Origin: Epilithonimonas sp042695135
Lineage (GTDB): Bacteria; Bacteroidota; Bacteroidia; Flavobacteriales; Weeksellaceae
Length of the DNA stretch: 64,000 bases
NCBI RefSeq assembly: GCF_042695135.1
Contig: NZ_CP170547.1
Location: forward strand, 3,596,001-3,660,000
Direction of reading: 5' to 3'
The notes beneath the pieces are model-generated. The model saw only the letters and a list, made by a program, of their open reading frames with translations. It was not told where the DNA came from and did not search any database. Each line of letters opens with the position of its first letter. Position 1 is the first letter of the stretch. A program made the translations under genes and the position numbers. Of the stretch, positions 1 through 9,108 are shown in pieces.

Positions 1-598
1 TACCGGAACTTCGAATGTTCATCTGGCGATGCTTTACAACGTAAAACCGATTGGAACGCACGCCCACGAATGGTTTATGTTCCACGCGGCGGAATTTGGT
101 TTCAAGATGGCGAATTCTATCGCGTTGGAAAATTGGGTGGATGTTTACCGTGGTGATTTGGGCGTCGCACTTTCCGACACTTACACGACGGAAGTTTTCT
201 TCCAGCAGTTTGATAAAAAGTTTGCAAAGTTGTTTGACGGTGTTCGTCACGACAGCGGCCACCCTTTGGAATTTGCGGACAAAACCATTGCGCATTATCA
301 GAAACAAGGAATTAATCCACTATTCAAATATATTATTTTCTCAGACGGACTAAATCTCGAAAAAGTTGAAGAAATCACGAATTACTGCAAAGGAAGAATC
401 GGAATTTCTTTCGGAATCGGCACCAATCTTACGAATGATGTTGGCCTGAAACCAATGAATATAGTAATGAAACTCATCAGCGTAAAAGGCATTAATAACG
501 AATGGATTCCAACCGTAAAACTCTCCGATGAAAAAGGAAAATACACGGGTGACCCGAAAATGATTGAGCTGGCGAAGGAGTTTTTGAGGATTAAATAA
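1..598 (+). CDS. pncB: Nicotinate phosphoribosyltransferase, C-terminal part
   Basis: This is the C-terminal ~198 residues of a nicotinate phosphoribosyltransferase, which joins nicotinate to PRPP in NAD salvage in the cytoplasm. The reading frame is open from base 2, and the first complete codons already encode the conserved stretch GTSNVHLA, so the gene begins before the window. Family signatures visible are GTHAHEW, RHDSGHP (substrate-binding region) and the glycine-rich SFGIGTNLTND that binds the ribose-phosphate. It ends with TAA at 596-598. The next gene starts 190 bp later behind its own promoter-like motif, so it is not part of the same operon. Confidence 0.93.
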   Translation, partial: TGTSNVHLAMLYNVKPIGTHAHEWFMFHAAEFGFKMANSIALENWVDVYRGDLGVALSDTYTTEVFFQQFDKKFAKLFDGVRHDSGHPLEFADKTIAHYQKQGINPLFKYIIFSDGLNLEKVEEITNYCKGRIGISFGIGTNLTNDVGLKPMNIVMKLISVKGINNEWIPTVKLSDEKGKYTGDPKMIELAKEFLRIK

Positions 599-760
599 CA
601 TTGACATCAGATAATAGAATTTAGATATTATTAGACTGAAAATAAAGCGCATATAAATATCATTATCCAATCATTACCTCAATAATCTTATCAATAATTC
701 CAAAAACCGACACATTTTCTTAATTCTCCGCATTTATTTTCATTGCGAAACCACTTAATT

Positions 761-768
761 TATTTTTG
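761..768 (+). promoter_or_regulatory. Bacteroidota -7 element
   Basis: TATTTTTG matches the Bacteroidota primary-sigma -7 consensus TAnnTTTG and lies 20 bp before the start codon at 788. TTTC at 738-741 sits at the right distance for a degenerate -33 element. Confidence 0.5.
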
Positions 769-787
769 TTCATTAAAATAATTAAAA

Positions 788-1279
788 ATGAACAATAACT
801 ATCACTTTTTCAGTAAAGTGTCTTTTATTTTTCTAATGTTTGTCGGAGTTTTCACTTTCGCACAAACAGGTGTTAAAATAAAATATTACACTGGAACTGA
901 GCAGGGTTTCAATGTTTCGGCATCAGGGAAACTTTATTTTTCGGGAGACAATCTTCTCGTAAAATCTGAAGCCAATGCTACTGAAACTAGCATTCCTGTA
1001 AGCATCATTCAGAAAATCACTTTTACGGACGAAGTTTTGGCGACTCAGAATATTGGTCTTAATAAAAGTAATCTTCAGCTTTATCCAAATCCTTCCACAG
1101 ATTATATCAGAATCAAGTCTGAGGTAAAATCTCTGGATGTGAAAATCTACAGCCTTGAAGGAAAATTATTGGTTTCTGGAACTTATAAATCTGACGAAGA
1201 TATCAATGTTTCTAAACTAAACGCTGGTGTTTACCTAGTTCAGGCGAATGGTGTAACGATTAAATTTATTAAAAAATGA
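788..1279 (+). CDS. Secreted protein with T9SS type A sorting domain
   Basis: A 163-residue exported protein. Residues 1-25 form a signal peptide ending in FTFAQ. The last ~70 residues are a type IX secretion C-terminal sorting domain, recognised by LYPNPSTDYIRI, a short KIYSLEGKLL strand and the LNAGVYLVQ block before the terminal FIKK. The middle (~70 residues) resembles the N-terminal part of the following gene product and has no enzyme motif. The stop codon overlaps the start of the next gene (ATGA at 1276-1279), so the two are translationally coupled. Export to the cell surface or release by the Por machinery is expected from the sorting domain; the actual function is unknown. Confidence 0.85.
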   Translation: MNNNYHFFSKVSFIFLMFVGVFTFAQTGVKIKYYTGTEQGFNVSASGKLYFSGDNLLVKSEANATETSIPVSIIQKITFTDEVLATQNIGLNKSNLQLYPNPSTDYIRIKSEVKSLDVKIYSLEGKLLVSGTYKSDEDINVSKLNAGVYLVQANGVTIKFIKK

Positions 1280-3912
1280 GAAAGTATATCTTATTAATAG
1301 TAATGATGCTTTTCTCTTTTTCGATGAAAGCTCAGCAAAAAGTGGTTATTCACAATTCCGGAAATACGATGTATGCTTCGCCAATTGCTTCGGTTGACAG
1401 CATCAAATTGGACAACACCTATTCGAAATTCAAATTGAGCGGACAGACCAGCACTTTGGATATCAGAAAATCGGTTATTGATAGTTTGACTTTTACAAAC
1501 AATGCTGTAACGCTTGACAAAATTTACATTATTTATAATGGAACGGATAACGCAACGATTATCAATCCTTATTCTACAAGCGGTGTAACTATCACGGCAA
1601 CAGGAGGAACGGTTGCGGTCACTTCAACTTCAACAACCAGTAATTTGGAGTACAATCTATTGGGAACAAGCACAAGCGGAAGTCTGACAATGAGTTCTAC
1701 TTCGCCTGCAAAATTTGTATTTAATAATCTTAATCTGACAAATGCATCCGGACCAGCAATCATTGTAACAGGCGCGCAAACGAACTCTTTTACTTTACAA
1801 TCCGGAACAACGAGTTCACTAACTGACGGTTCTGCAAATACCAAAAACGGTGCTTTACAAACCGACGGAAAAATTATTTTCACAGGAACAGGAACGCTTA
1901 ATATTAATGGTGTTAAAAAACACGGCATTTCAACTTCGAAAGATATCGAAATCCAAAATGGAACTATTAAAATAACTGGCGCAGCTTCTGACGGATTACA
2001 TTCCGAAGGTTTCACAATGAGCAACGGAACTTTGAATGTAACAGCAACTGCTGATGCCGTTGACGCAGGCGATGCGGCAGTTTCAATTTCTGGAGGTTCG
2101 ATAACCTCAACTTTGACTTCGGCTGATGTGAAGGGAATCAAAACCGGAAGTAACACCATCAATATTTCCGGCGGAACCATTAATCTGATTTTAACAGGAG
2201 CTCAATCCAAAGCGATTAGTGCAAAAGGCAACATCACAATCAGCGGGGGAAATATTACAGCAAATCTTTCTGGAGCGGCAGTTCTTACGGCTTCCGGAAC
2301 CGGATTTGACCCTTCCTACTCTACTGCAGTTAAAACAGATGGTGTTTTGACGGTGAGCAATGCGACTATTAATTTGACTTTAGCTTCAACTGCAAACGGC
2401 GGAAAAGGAATTTCGACAGGTAAAGAAATTAACATTAACAGTGGAAACATTACAATTTCAACAGCTGGAAACGGGGCAGCTTATACCAATACAACTGGTG
2501 TCGCAGATTCTTATGCTTCGGCTTCAATATCTTCTGATACTGATATCAACATTCTTGGAGGAACCTTGGTTTTAACTAATTCCGGAACAGCCAGCAAAGG
2601 AATCTCAGCAGACGGAAATGTAACAATCTCCGGCGGAAGTACGACTGTCAATCTTTCAGGAGCAATTTTATTAAATGCATCCGGAAGCGGATTCGACCCA
2701 TCCTATCCAACAGGAATCAAAGCAGACGGAAAAGTTAGCATTTCCAATGGAACAGTTACTGTAACCGGAACTGCAACCGCAACCGGAACAAAAGGAATCT
2801 CTGCCGATGCCGATATCGAGATTTCCGGAGGAACAATCAATATTACAACAGCCGGAGCTGGTGCAAAATACACAAACACGACAGGCGCAACAGATTCTTA
2901 TTCTTCAGCGGCAATTTCCGGCGATGCAAACGTGATTATCAGCGGTGGTTCTTTGACGACGAACAGTTCAGGAATCGCAGGAAAAGGAATCAAATCTGAC
3001 GGACAAGTAACCATCGGAACAGCAACTGGAAATCCAACTTTGAAAATCACAACAACCGGCGCACGTTTATTGGTTTCTGGGACAGATTATTCTCACCCAA
3101 AAACATTGGTCGCAGCGGGAGCAATAGTGATTAATAACGGAAATAATACCTTCACTTCAACTGATGACGGAATTCATTCTGATGTTTCCGTGACAATCAA
3201 TGGCGGAACGAATACCGTTTCTGCAATCTCTGCAACTTCTGGTGTCGGAGAAGGTGTTGAAGCACCTTTGATTACTTTCGCAGGTGGCGTAAATAATATT
3301 ACTGCTTCCAACGACGGAATTAACGCGACTTACGGAACAGTTTCCGGCGGAACTGAGTCTAATGATGGAAGTAATCTATTTATCACAGGCGGAATCAATA
3401 TCGTGACAGGAAGTGATGCAATTGACAGCAACGGAAACATCACCATCACCGGCGGAACAACCATCGTAAACGGACCGACAAGCCAGCCGGAAGAAGGCAT
3501 CGATTACAACGGAACTTTCCTGATGAACGGCGGAACTCTTATTTCTGCAGGTTCCAACGCAAGTATGACAAAAGCGATGGGAACAGCTTCTACGCAAGTA
3601 AGTATGTACATCAAATCTTCTGCCCAATTGGCTGCAACATCTTTGCTTCACATCGAAAATGTTGCAGGAACAGAAATGGTAACCTTCAAACCGAAAAATG
3701 CAGTTTACTATTTCCATTTCTCTAGTCCGAACTTGGCAAAATCTACTCAATATAAAATCTATTTCGGCGGAAGTTACACTGGCGGAAGCTTTGCAGGTGG
3801 CGCCACCGCTTGGGGATTATACACGGGCGGAACTTATTCTACAACCGGAGCAACATTGAAAAGCACCACTACAACGTCTGCCTCCGCAACAGTGAATACC
3901 ATTTCTTTTTAA
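1276..3912 (+). CDS. Carbohydrate-binding-domain-containing repeat protein (DUF4353/Cthe_2159 type)
   Basis: An 878-residue exported protein with a signal peptide (residues 1-19, ending MKAQQ). The body is a long series of short ISGG-T-x-N-based turns typical of a right-handed parallel beta-helix, and it resembles the DUF4353/Cthe_2159 family reported to bind polygalacturonate. Two tandem copies of a ~128-residue unit are visible (residues about 319-446 and 447-570), both containing NLSGA, SG-GFDPSY and YTNTTG followed by a DSY-S motif. The C-terminus (TVNTISF) is not a recognisable sorting domain, unlike the coupled upstream partner. Thr, Ser, Gly and Asn dominate. The role as a surface or matrix polysaccharide-binding protein is inferred. 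Confidence 0.8.
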   Translation: MRKYILLIVMMLFSFSMKAQQKVVIHNSGNTMYASPIASVDSIKLDNTYSKFKLSGQTSTLDIRKSVIDSLTFTNNAVTLDKIYIIYNGTDNATIINPYSTSGVTITATGGTVAVTSTSTTSNLEYNLLGTSTSGSLTMSSTSPAKFVFNNLNLTNASGPAIIVTGAQTNSFTLQSGTTSSLTDGSANTKNGALQTDGKIIFTGTGTLNINGVKKHGISTSKDIEIQNGTIKITGAASDGLHSEGFTMSNGTLNVTATADAVDAGDAAVSISGGSITSTLTSADVKGIKTGSNTINISGGTINLILTGAQSKAISAKGNITISGGNITANLSGAAVLTASGTGFDPSYSTAVKTDGVLTVSNATINLTLASTANGGKGISTGKEININSGNITISTAGNGAAYTNTTGVADSYASASISSDTDINILGGTLVLTNSGTASKGISADGNVTISGGSTTVNLSGAILLNASGSGFDPSYPTGIKADGKVSISNGTVTVTGTATATGTKGISADADIEISGGTINITTAGAGAKYTNTTGATDSYSSAAISGDANVIISGGSLTTNSSGIAGKGIKSDGQVTIGTATGNPTLKITTTGARLLVSGTDYSHPKTLVAAGAIVINNGNNTFTSTDDGIHSDVSVTINGGTNTVSAISATSGVGEGVEAPLITFAGGVNNITASNDGINATYGTVSGGTESNDGSNLFITGGINIVTGSDAIDSNGNITITGGTTIVNGPTSQPEEGIDYNGTFLMNGGTLISAGSNASMTKAMGTASTQVSMYIKSSAQLAATSLLHIENVAGTEMVTFKPKNAVYYFHFSSPNLAKSTQYKIYFGGSYTGGSFAGGATAWGLYTGGTYSTTGATLKSTTTTSASATVNTISF

Positions 3913-3930
3913 TAACTATTTATTTTTATA

Positions 3931-3966
3931 GTGGGAATACAGATTATCTGTGTTCCCATTTTTTAT
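3931..3966 (+). terminator. Rho-independent terminator
   Basis: A 12-bp perfect stem (TGGGAATACAGA at 3932-3943 with its complement at 3947-3958) and a 3-nt loop are followed by a T-rich tract, 20 bp after the stop of the repeat protein. Confidence 0.85.
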
Positions 3967-4082
3967 TTTAAATAAACAACTCTGTTAATTTTTATATAAA
4001 GTTAATTTCTGTATTGAAAAAAAAATTAATTTTACCATTAATAGAAGTTTAAAATTTTAAGATCGGAAATTATGATACACAT

Positions 4083-4090
4083 TATTTTTG
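4083..4090 (+). promoter_or_regulatory. Bacteroidota -7 element
   Basis: TATTTTTG fits TAnnTTTG, 45 bp before the BON lipoprotein start. No convincing -33 TTG at the usual spacing. Confidence 0.4.
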
Positions 4091-4135
4091 GCATTGATTT
4101 TACTGCTTAAAAAAAACATAAATTAATTTAATACA

Positions 4136-4621
4136 ATGAGAAAAACATTTAAAATTGCTGCTCTTGCCTTAATGGTTTCAATGACGGCTGTTTCTTGTAA
4201 AAAGAAAGTCTCTGATGCAGAATTGACATCACAGGCAACCACTGTAATCACGGCTTATCCGGGAACTTCTGTTGAAGTGAAAGAAGGACAGGCTCACCTA
4301 AGTGGCGTTTTCGCAACCGAAGCTGACAAACAAGCAGCCATCGATGCTTTGAAAAAAGTGGAAGGTGTGAAAGATGTTCACGATATGGCAACTGTAGCAC
4401 CAATGGCAACTGCTCCGGCTGTTGAAGTCAATACTGTTGATGCAGCAGTTCTAACAAAAGTAAACACAGCACTGAAAGACATCCCAGGTGTGAAAGCTGA
4501 AGATGTTGCAGGAACTTTGACATTGACAGGTACTACAACTTCTGCTAACGCCAGAAAAGTAAAAGAGTCTGTAGATGCTTTGAAAATTGGTAAATACGAT
4601 AACAAAATAACAGTTAAGTAA
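4136..4621 (+). CDS. BON-domain lipoprotein
   Basis: A 161-residue lipoprotein: the signal peptide ends in the lipobox VSCK, placing the acylated Cys near residue 21. Two BON domains follow (about residues 28-85 and 105-161), each with the typical pattern of a short helix (KQAAIDALKKVEGV; ARKVKESVDALK) and a VxGxV-like strand. BON domains occur in periplasmic or outer-membrane stress proteins such as OsmY and are thought to bind phospholipid. The next gene, also BON-containing, starts 2 bp after the stop, so the pair is almost certainly one transcript. Function beyond envelope maintenance is not evident. Confidence 0.82.
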   Translation: MRKTFKIAALALMVSMTAVSCKKKVSDAELTSQATTVITAYPGTSVEVKEGQAHLSGVFATEADKQAAIDALKKVEGVKDVHDMATVAPMATAPAVEVNTVDAAVLTKVNTALKDIPGVKAEDVAGTLTLTGTTTSANARKVKESVDALKIGKYDNKITVK

Positions 4622-4623
4622 TT

Positions 4624-5040
4624 ATGAGCTTACAAGATAAATACGCAAGTGTAGTGTCTGCAGCTCAGTCTGCTGGACTTTCCGACCTTTCTGTTCAGGA
4701 ACAGGATGGTATTTTGTACATCACAGGAAAAACAACAAACAGCGCTTCAAAAGATTCAGTTTGGAATGCTTTGGGTGCTATAGATTCTTCTTATACTGCA
4801 ACAGATATTAACATCGATGTTCAGGTTTCCGGATTGACAGCTGGTGCTTCTTTAACTGTTGCAACAGATGAGTCAAACCTTAATATCCGTCAGGAACCTT
4901 CTACGGATGCTGCTGTTGTAGGAAAAGCAGCTAAAGGTGAAACGGTAACTTTAGTTGAGCAATCTTCTGACGACTGGTGGAAGATCAAAACTGCTGACGG
5001 TGAAGAAGGTTATGCTTATGCAAGATATTTGAAAGCTTAA
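4624..5040 (+). CDS. BON plus bacterial SH3 domain protein
   Basis: A 138-residue protein with a BON-like N-terminal part (residues 1-75, including VQEQDGILYITGKT and the AIDSSYTATDINIDV stretch) and a C-terminal SH3b domain (about 77-138: LNIRQEPS, VVGKAAKGE, WWKIKTADGEEGYAYARYL). SH3b domains commonly bind peptidoglycan or peptide stems. No signal peptide is visible, which is unusual for a partner of the lipoprotein encoded 2 bp upstream; LysM/SH3-type proteins of this sort are sometimes cytoplasmic. Operon partner of the BON lipoprotein. Confidence 0.78.
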   Translation: MSLQDKYASVVSAAQSAGLSDLSVQEQDGILYITGKTTNSASKDSVWNALGAIDSSYTATDINIDVQVSGLTAGASLTVATDESNLNIRQEPSTDAAVVGKAAKGETVTLVEQSSDDWWKIKTADGEEGYAYARYLKA

Positions 5041-5065
5041 TCTTATAAAGATTTAATAATAACGA

Positions 5066-5092
5066 AACCTCTGATTTTTCAGGGGTTTTTTC
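5066..5092 (+). terminator. Rho-independent terminator
   Basis: ACCTCTG and CAGGGGT flank a T-rich loop and a run of T follows. It lies 26 bp after the stop of the BON-SH3 gene. Confidence 0.75.
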
Positions 5093-5100
5093 TATTTTTG
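5093..5100 (+). promoter_or_regulatory. Bacteroidota -7 element
   Basis: TATTTTTG fits TAnnTTTG directly after the terminator and 75 bp before the start of the outer-membrane protein gene. Confidence 0.35.
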
Positions 5101-5175
5101 GACTTAGCATTTAACATAATCTTTATTTTGTATCTAACACCTAAAGCCTGTTATCTAATCTGGTAAAAACTACTA

Positions 5176-7884
5176 ATGAAGAAACTCTGGATCCTCTTTA
5201 TTTTAATTTTCCTGAAACTGAATGCCCAAACCTACGCCATCAGTGGAAAAGTGACCGACGACAATGATTCTTCTTTGGAAAACGCGACGGTCTCATTAAT
5301 CAAACAAAAAGATTCTTCCATCATCAATTTTACTGGAACTAATAAAAACGGGAATTTCAGCTTTAAGGTTCCAATTCAGAATGAGCCTTCGTTTTTACAA
5401 ATCACGGGTGATAAACTCAAAACTTATTCTAAAAAATTCGAGGTCATTAATAAAAATGAAGAACTTGGAAACATCAAACTCATAAAAGATTTAGTAACGA
5501 GTATCGAAGAAGTTAAGATTATAGTTTCGCCTGTCAAAATCAAAAAAGATACAGTTGAATACACAGCTTCCTATCTTAAAGTAAAACCTGATGCAAAAAT
5601 CGATGAATTACTAAAAGAAATTCCAGGTGTGGAAACCGATGAAGATGGAAAAATTACTATTAATGGAAAACCTGTCAACAAAATTCTCATCAACGGGAAA
5701 CCATTTTTCAATAAGGACGGAACGATTGCTTTGCAGACTTTCCCCGCAGACATCATCAAGAAAATTCAATTCACAACTTCGAAAACCAAGGAAGAAGAAT
5801 TCACTGGAAGAACGCCAAAATCCGACAGTATGACGGTCAACTTCAATATCGATGAAAAAAATAACAAAGGAAATCTCAACAATCTGAGTCTCGGCTACGG
5901 CAGCAACAAACGGTATGAAGGCAATCTTTTTATGACAAGATTCCAGAAAGACAGAAACATTGCCTTGATTGCTGCATCAAATAATATTAATACCACAGGA
6001 TTTTCCGTAGATAATTTCTTTGACAGCGGAACCAAGAGTAAAAATTCGGCCGTGAATGGCCGGGCCGTCAATAGCGGAATTCTGCGAACTTCGATGATTG
6101 GAATCAATTATGCGGATAAAATCGGGGACAAACTGGACTTGGAAAAACTCAGTCTGCAATACAACGACAGCAATCTGGAAACTTATTCTAAAACGTCGAG
6201 AACCACTTTTCTGCCGGATTATAAACTGGATAAAAACTCGGAACGAAACGGAAATTCGGACACTCGGAAATTCAATACGAGTACGGATGCTAACATTAAA
6301 ATTGATTCGCTGACAGACGTTACAATTTCTGCCAATTTTGCGAACACTTCGGTTGATAATGTCAGCGACAGCAATACTTTCACACTTCGAGACGATGAAA
6401 ATCTGAACAGCAGCAAAAGTTCTGTAAGAGGAAGTTCCGAGAACAACAACTTCAGTCCGACAATCGGTTTTACGAGAAGATTCAAAAATGAAAGACGCTC
6501 GCTTTCGGCATCCATCAATAATACTTTTGCGCAAAGTGTGAACCGGAATTATAATCTTCAGGAAACTTTGTTTTTTCAAACGCCGGAAGATAATGATTAC
6601 CGAAATCAGTTCTCTCAGACCAAAAATTCGAGGAATACATTTGGAGCTGACTTCAAATATTTTGAACCAATCTCTGACTCAGCGACAGTTTCTCTGGAAA
6701 TGAATTTTGACCATCAGAATCTGAGTAATGAAAAAATAGTAAATGATTTTGATATTAATTCAAATGAATACTCAAACTATAATTCGCTATTATCTAATAC
6801 ATTAAATCAAAATAATGATTTCCTGAATACGGAAATCAATTACAACCTCAACAAAGAAAAGCTGAGTTTCCGCGCTGGTGCCAACCTTAATTATTCGAAA
6901 CTTGACCTTAATTCGATTTACAATCAGGAAAATACTCCGCTCAAAAAGAATTTTGTGTTGCCCGAATATAGTTTGATGCTCCAATACAAATTCACGAGAA
7001 GCAAGAGTCTGAGAATTACGAACAACGCCAACTACACGATTCCGGCGGCAATGGAACTGAATCCTTTCGTTGATATTTCCAATCCATTAATCACCGTTCA
7101 GGGAAATAAATATTTGAAAAGTACGTGGCAAAACTCAACGAACATCAATTATAATTCTAATGATGTAGCGAGAGGAATTAACTTTTTTGCCTCGATGAAT
7201 TTCAGTTATATCAATAATGACATTGTGGATTTTTCTTACTTTGATGAGTCCGGAAAACAGTTCAGCACTTACGCCAATATCAGCGGAAACAAGCGTGCAA
7301 ACTTCAACACGTCGTTTTCCAAAAGTTACAAATGGAACGGAAACCGTTTGAGAATTGCACCGACTTTCTCAACAAGTTACAGCTACAGGAAAGGTTTTGT
7401 GGACGCCACGCAATTTACCAATGATATTTACACGCTTTATCCAAGATTAAATGTAACGCTCAATTGGAAAGATATTATGGATGTTCGTTCGTCTTTCGGA
7501 ATCAATTATTCCTATTCTCATTATACTAATTACGGTTTGGACAAAACGAAAATCGCCAATCAAAATATCAATCTTGGAACGACCAATTATTTTCTGAAAA
7601 AAGACCTTTTCTGGGAAAATGACTTCCGGTATGCGAACAATTCCAACATCTCTGCAGGTTTCAACCGAGCGTCCTATTTTTGGAATTCGAGTTTGACTTA
7701 TCAGTTTTACAAGAAGCAGGTGATGTTGAAATTCAAAGTTTATGATTTGCTGAATCAGCGTCAAAATATCACCAGGACGATTGGCGATAATTATGTGGAA
7801 GATAAAGAAGAATTGATTTTGCGCCGTTATTTTATGCTGACTTTGATATTTAAATTCAATAAAATCGGGGGAAGTAAGAGTTGA
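5176..7884 (+). CDS. Outer-membrane beta-barrel protein with carboxypeptidase-regulatory-like domain
   Basis: A 902-residue outer-membrane protein of the OMP_b-brl_3 / TonB-receptor-like superfamily. Residues 1-18 are a signal peptide (LNAQ), residues ~20-105 a CarboxypepD_reg-like beta-sandwich (ISGKVTDDNDSSLENATVSL), residues ~125-225 a degenerate plug (LLKEIPGVETDEDGKITINGK, ADIIKKIQFTTSKT) and the rest a barrel of alternating strands ending in the aromatic-rich LTLIFKFNK. This subfamily has a short plug and no substrate assignment. It is monocistronic, preceded by a terminator and a -7 motif. Substrate unknown. Confidence 0.85.
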   Translation: MKKLWILFILIFLKLNAQTYAISGKVTDDNDSSLENATVSLIKQKDSSIINFTGTNKNGNFSFKVPIQNEPSFLQITGDKLKTYSKKFEVINKNEELGNIKLIKDLVTSIEEVKIIVSPVKIKKDTVEYTASYLKVKPDAKIDELLKEIPGVETDEDGKITINGKPVNKILINGKPFFNKDGTIALQTFPADIIKKIQFTTSKTKEEEFTGRTPKSDSMTVNFNIDEKNNKGNLNNLSLGYGSNKRYEGNLFMTRFQKDRNIALIAASNNINTTGFSVDNFFDSGTKSKNSAVNGRAVNSGILRTSMIGINYADKIGDKLDLEKLSLQYNDSNLETYSKTSRTTFLPDYKLDKNSERNGNSDTRKFNTSTDANIKIDSLTDVTISANFANTSVDNVSDSNTFTLRDDENLNSSKSSVRGSSENNNFSPTIGFTRRFKNERRSLSASINNTFAQSVNRNYNLQETLFFQTPEDNDYRNQFSQTKNSRNTFGADFKYFEPISDSATVSLEMNFDHQNLSNEKIVNDFDINSNEYSNYNSLLSNTLNQNNDFLNTEINYNLNKEKLSFRAGANLNYSKLDLNSIYNQENTPLKKNFVLPEYSLMLQYKFTRSKSLRITNNANYTIPAAMELNPFVDISNPLITVQGNKYLKSTWQNSTNINYNSNDVARGINFFASMNFSYINNDIVDFSYFDESGKQFSTYANISGNKRANFNTSFSKSYKWNGNRLRIAPTFSTSYSYRKGFVDATQFTNDIYTLYPRLNVTLNWKDIMDVRSSFGINYSYSHYTNYGLDKTKIANQNINLGTTNYFLKKDLFWENDFRYANNSNISAGFNRASYFWNSSLTYQFYKKQVMLKFKVYDLLNQRQNITRTIGDNYVEDKEELILRRYFMLTLIFKFNKIGGSKS

Positions 7885-7947
7885 TACTAGTGGAATTTTG
7901 AACACTAAACACACTAAGATTTTTGACAAAAAAACTATATTAAGTTC

Positions 7948-7970
7948 CACAAAGCCGCTTCGCTTAAAGA
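7948..7970. repeat. Dispersed intergenic repeat (CACAAAG family), copy 1
   Basis: CACAAAGCCGCTTCGCTT recurs with one base change at 10175 in another intergenic gap. In both places it is preceded by an 'aaacac...aaggattt/aagattt' stretch, so the related block is about 70 bp. It is non-coding. Confidence 0.6.
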
Positions 7971-8068
7971 AGAAATCGTTCCTTTTATCTTTGTTAAGTT
8001 TTACGCCTTTGTGAAACTTAAAACACAGTGTAATTAAAAAACTTACTGAGCTCTGTGTTCAAAAAACA

Positions 8069-9037
8069 TCAATACAAAACCTCTTTCGTAATAATACTTT
8101 CTATATTATCCGGATAATTGACCTCAATCAAGTTATCAGAATTAATCCATTCCCGAATCTTTATCGGGTCCAGTTTGTCAGAATTGGCAACGCCCATTTT
8201 GTCCAGCGCAAAGGCATTACATTCCTGTTCATATTGATTTTCGATTGGGATTACGAATAGTTTTTTGTCCATAAACATTGCTTCCGCAGGCGTTTCAAAA
8301 CCAGCGTTGCAAAGAATGCCTTCGCAAGATTCGAACATTTCAAGATATTTTTTCTCATCAATCGGGAAAATCTCCACATTGTTGATCTTCTGAATTTGTT
8401 TCGCGTATTTGGAGAAAACCTTCCATTTAACATCAATTCTCGTCAGGAAATTAGTAATCACTTCATCCGAAAAACTCGGTAGATAAACCAGATAATGGCC
8501 TTGATTTGTTGGATTCAGATTGCGGATTTTTTGTCTGATAACAGGCTTTTTGATGTGTGAATTATAATTTTCAAAATGAAAACCAATTTTCTTTTTGCAA
8601 GGCACATAATTATTTAGAATCATACTTCCCAACCAATCTTTTTTCTCAGGTTTTGGCGTTTCCTTAAAAGTCAAAGAAGCCTGATGACTTAGTTCCACAA
8701 TTGGTAGATTCTTCAGTTTTGCCGCCCAGCCAGTCAATGGTTCAAAATCATTGATAATGAGATCATAAGCCGAAAGATCCAAGTCCCGAATCACTTTTGC
8801 AGCTTTGCAGAAATTGTTCTGTAAAAATGTCTTTTTATAAGACAATCCGCCAGTTTTATTGTACAGCAAAGAGATACCTTTGAAACGGAAATCGATATCA
8901 AAATCCGACTTCAGCTGCGTCTGATGTCCGCTGATTAAAGTGTCTACCAACGCGTATTTTTTGAGAATCGGGATGATTTCCTGAGCTCGTGCGAGATGTC
9001 CGTTTCCTGTGCCTTGGAAGGCATATAATACTTTCAT
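8069..9037 (-). CDS. Glycosyltransferase family protein (GT-B, MurG/GT28-like)
   Basis: A 322-residue GT-B fold glycosyltransferase. The N-terminal glycine motif YAFQGTGNGHLARA is the MurG/GT28-type acceptor loop, and the C-terminal nucleotide-sugar region shows EGILCNAGFETPAEAMFMDKKLFVIPIENQYEQ, with the E and Q residues that usually contact the donor. There is no signal peptide and no membrane segment; it would act at the cytoplasmic face. It lies 71 bp downstream of an LpxH-type phosphoesterase in the same orientation, suggesting a shared envelope-glycolipid task, though donor and acceptor cannot be read from the sequence. Confidence 0.8.
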   Translation of the reverse strand: MKVLYAFQGTGNGHLARAQEIIPILKKYALVDTLISGHQTQLKSDFDIDFRFKGISLLYNKTGGLSYKKTFLQNNFCKAAKVIRDLDLSAYDLIINDFEPLTGWAAKLKNLPIVELSHQASLTFKETPKPEKKDWLGSMILNNYVPCKKKIGFHFENYNSHIKKPVIRQKIRNLNPTNQGHYLVYLPSFSDEVITNFLTRIDVKWKVFSKYAKQIQKINNVEIFPIDEKKYLEMFESCEGILCNAGFETPAEAMFMDKKLFVIPIENQYEQECNAFALDKMGVANSDKLDPIKIREWINSDNLIEVNYPDNIESIITKEVLY

Positions 9038-9091
9038 ACTTCCTTGATTATAAAATATTTGTGTTTTTAATTGTTATAAATTTGATGAACA

Positions 9092-9106
9092 CTTCGAGAA
9101 CCTCAG
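9092..9106. repeat. CTTCGAG intergenic repeat, copy 1
   Basis: CTTCGAGAACCTCAG, identical to copies at 11892 and 16129, sits in the 71-bp gap between the glycosyltransferase and phosphoesterase genes, immediately past the stop of the latter. Confidence 0.7.
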
Positions 9107-9108
9107 AC

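Noticed and set aside
1569..2180. A 203-codon open frame on the minus strand inside the repeat protein gene.
   Set aside because: It mirrors the Thr/Gly/Ser-rich codons of the plus-strand gene and has no family resemblance or start context.
5977..6579. A 200-codon minus-strand open frame within the outer-membrane barrel gene.
   Set aside because: It is antisense to a clear coding gene, basic and low in recognisable motifs.
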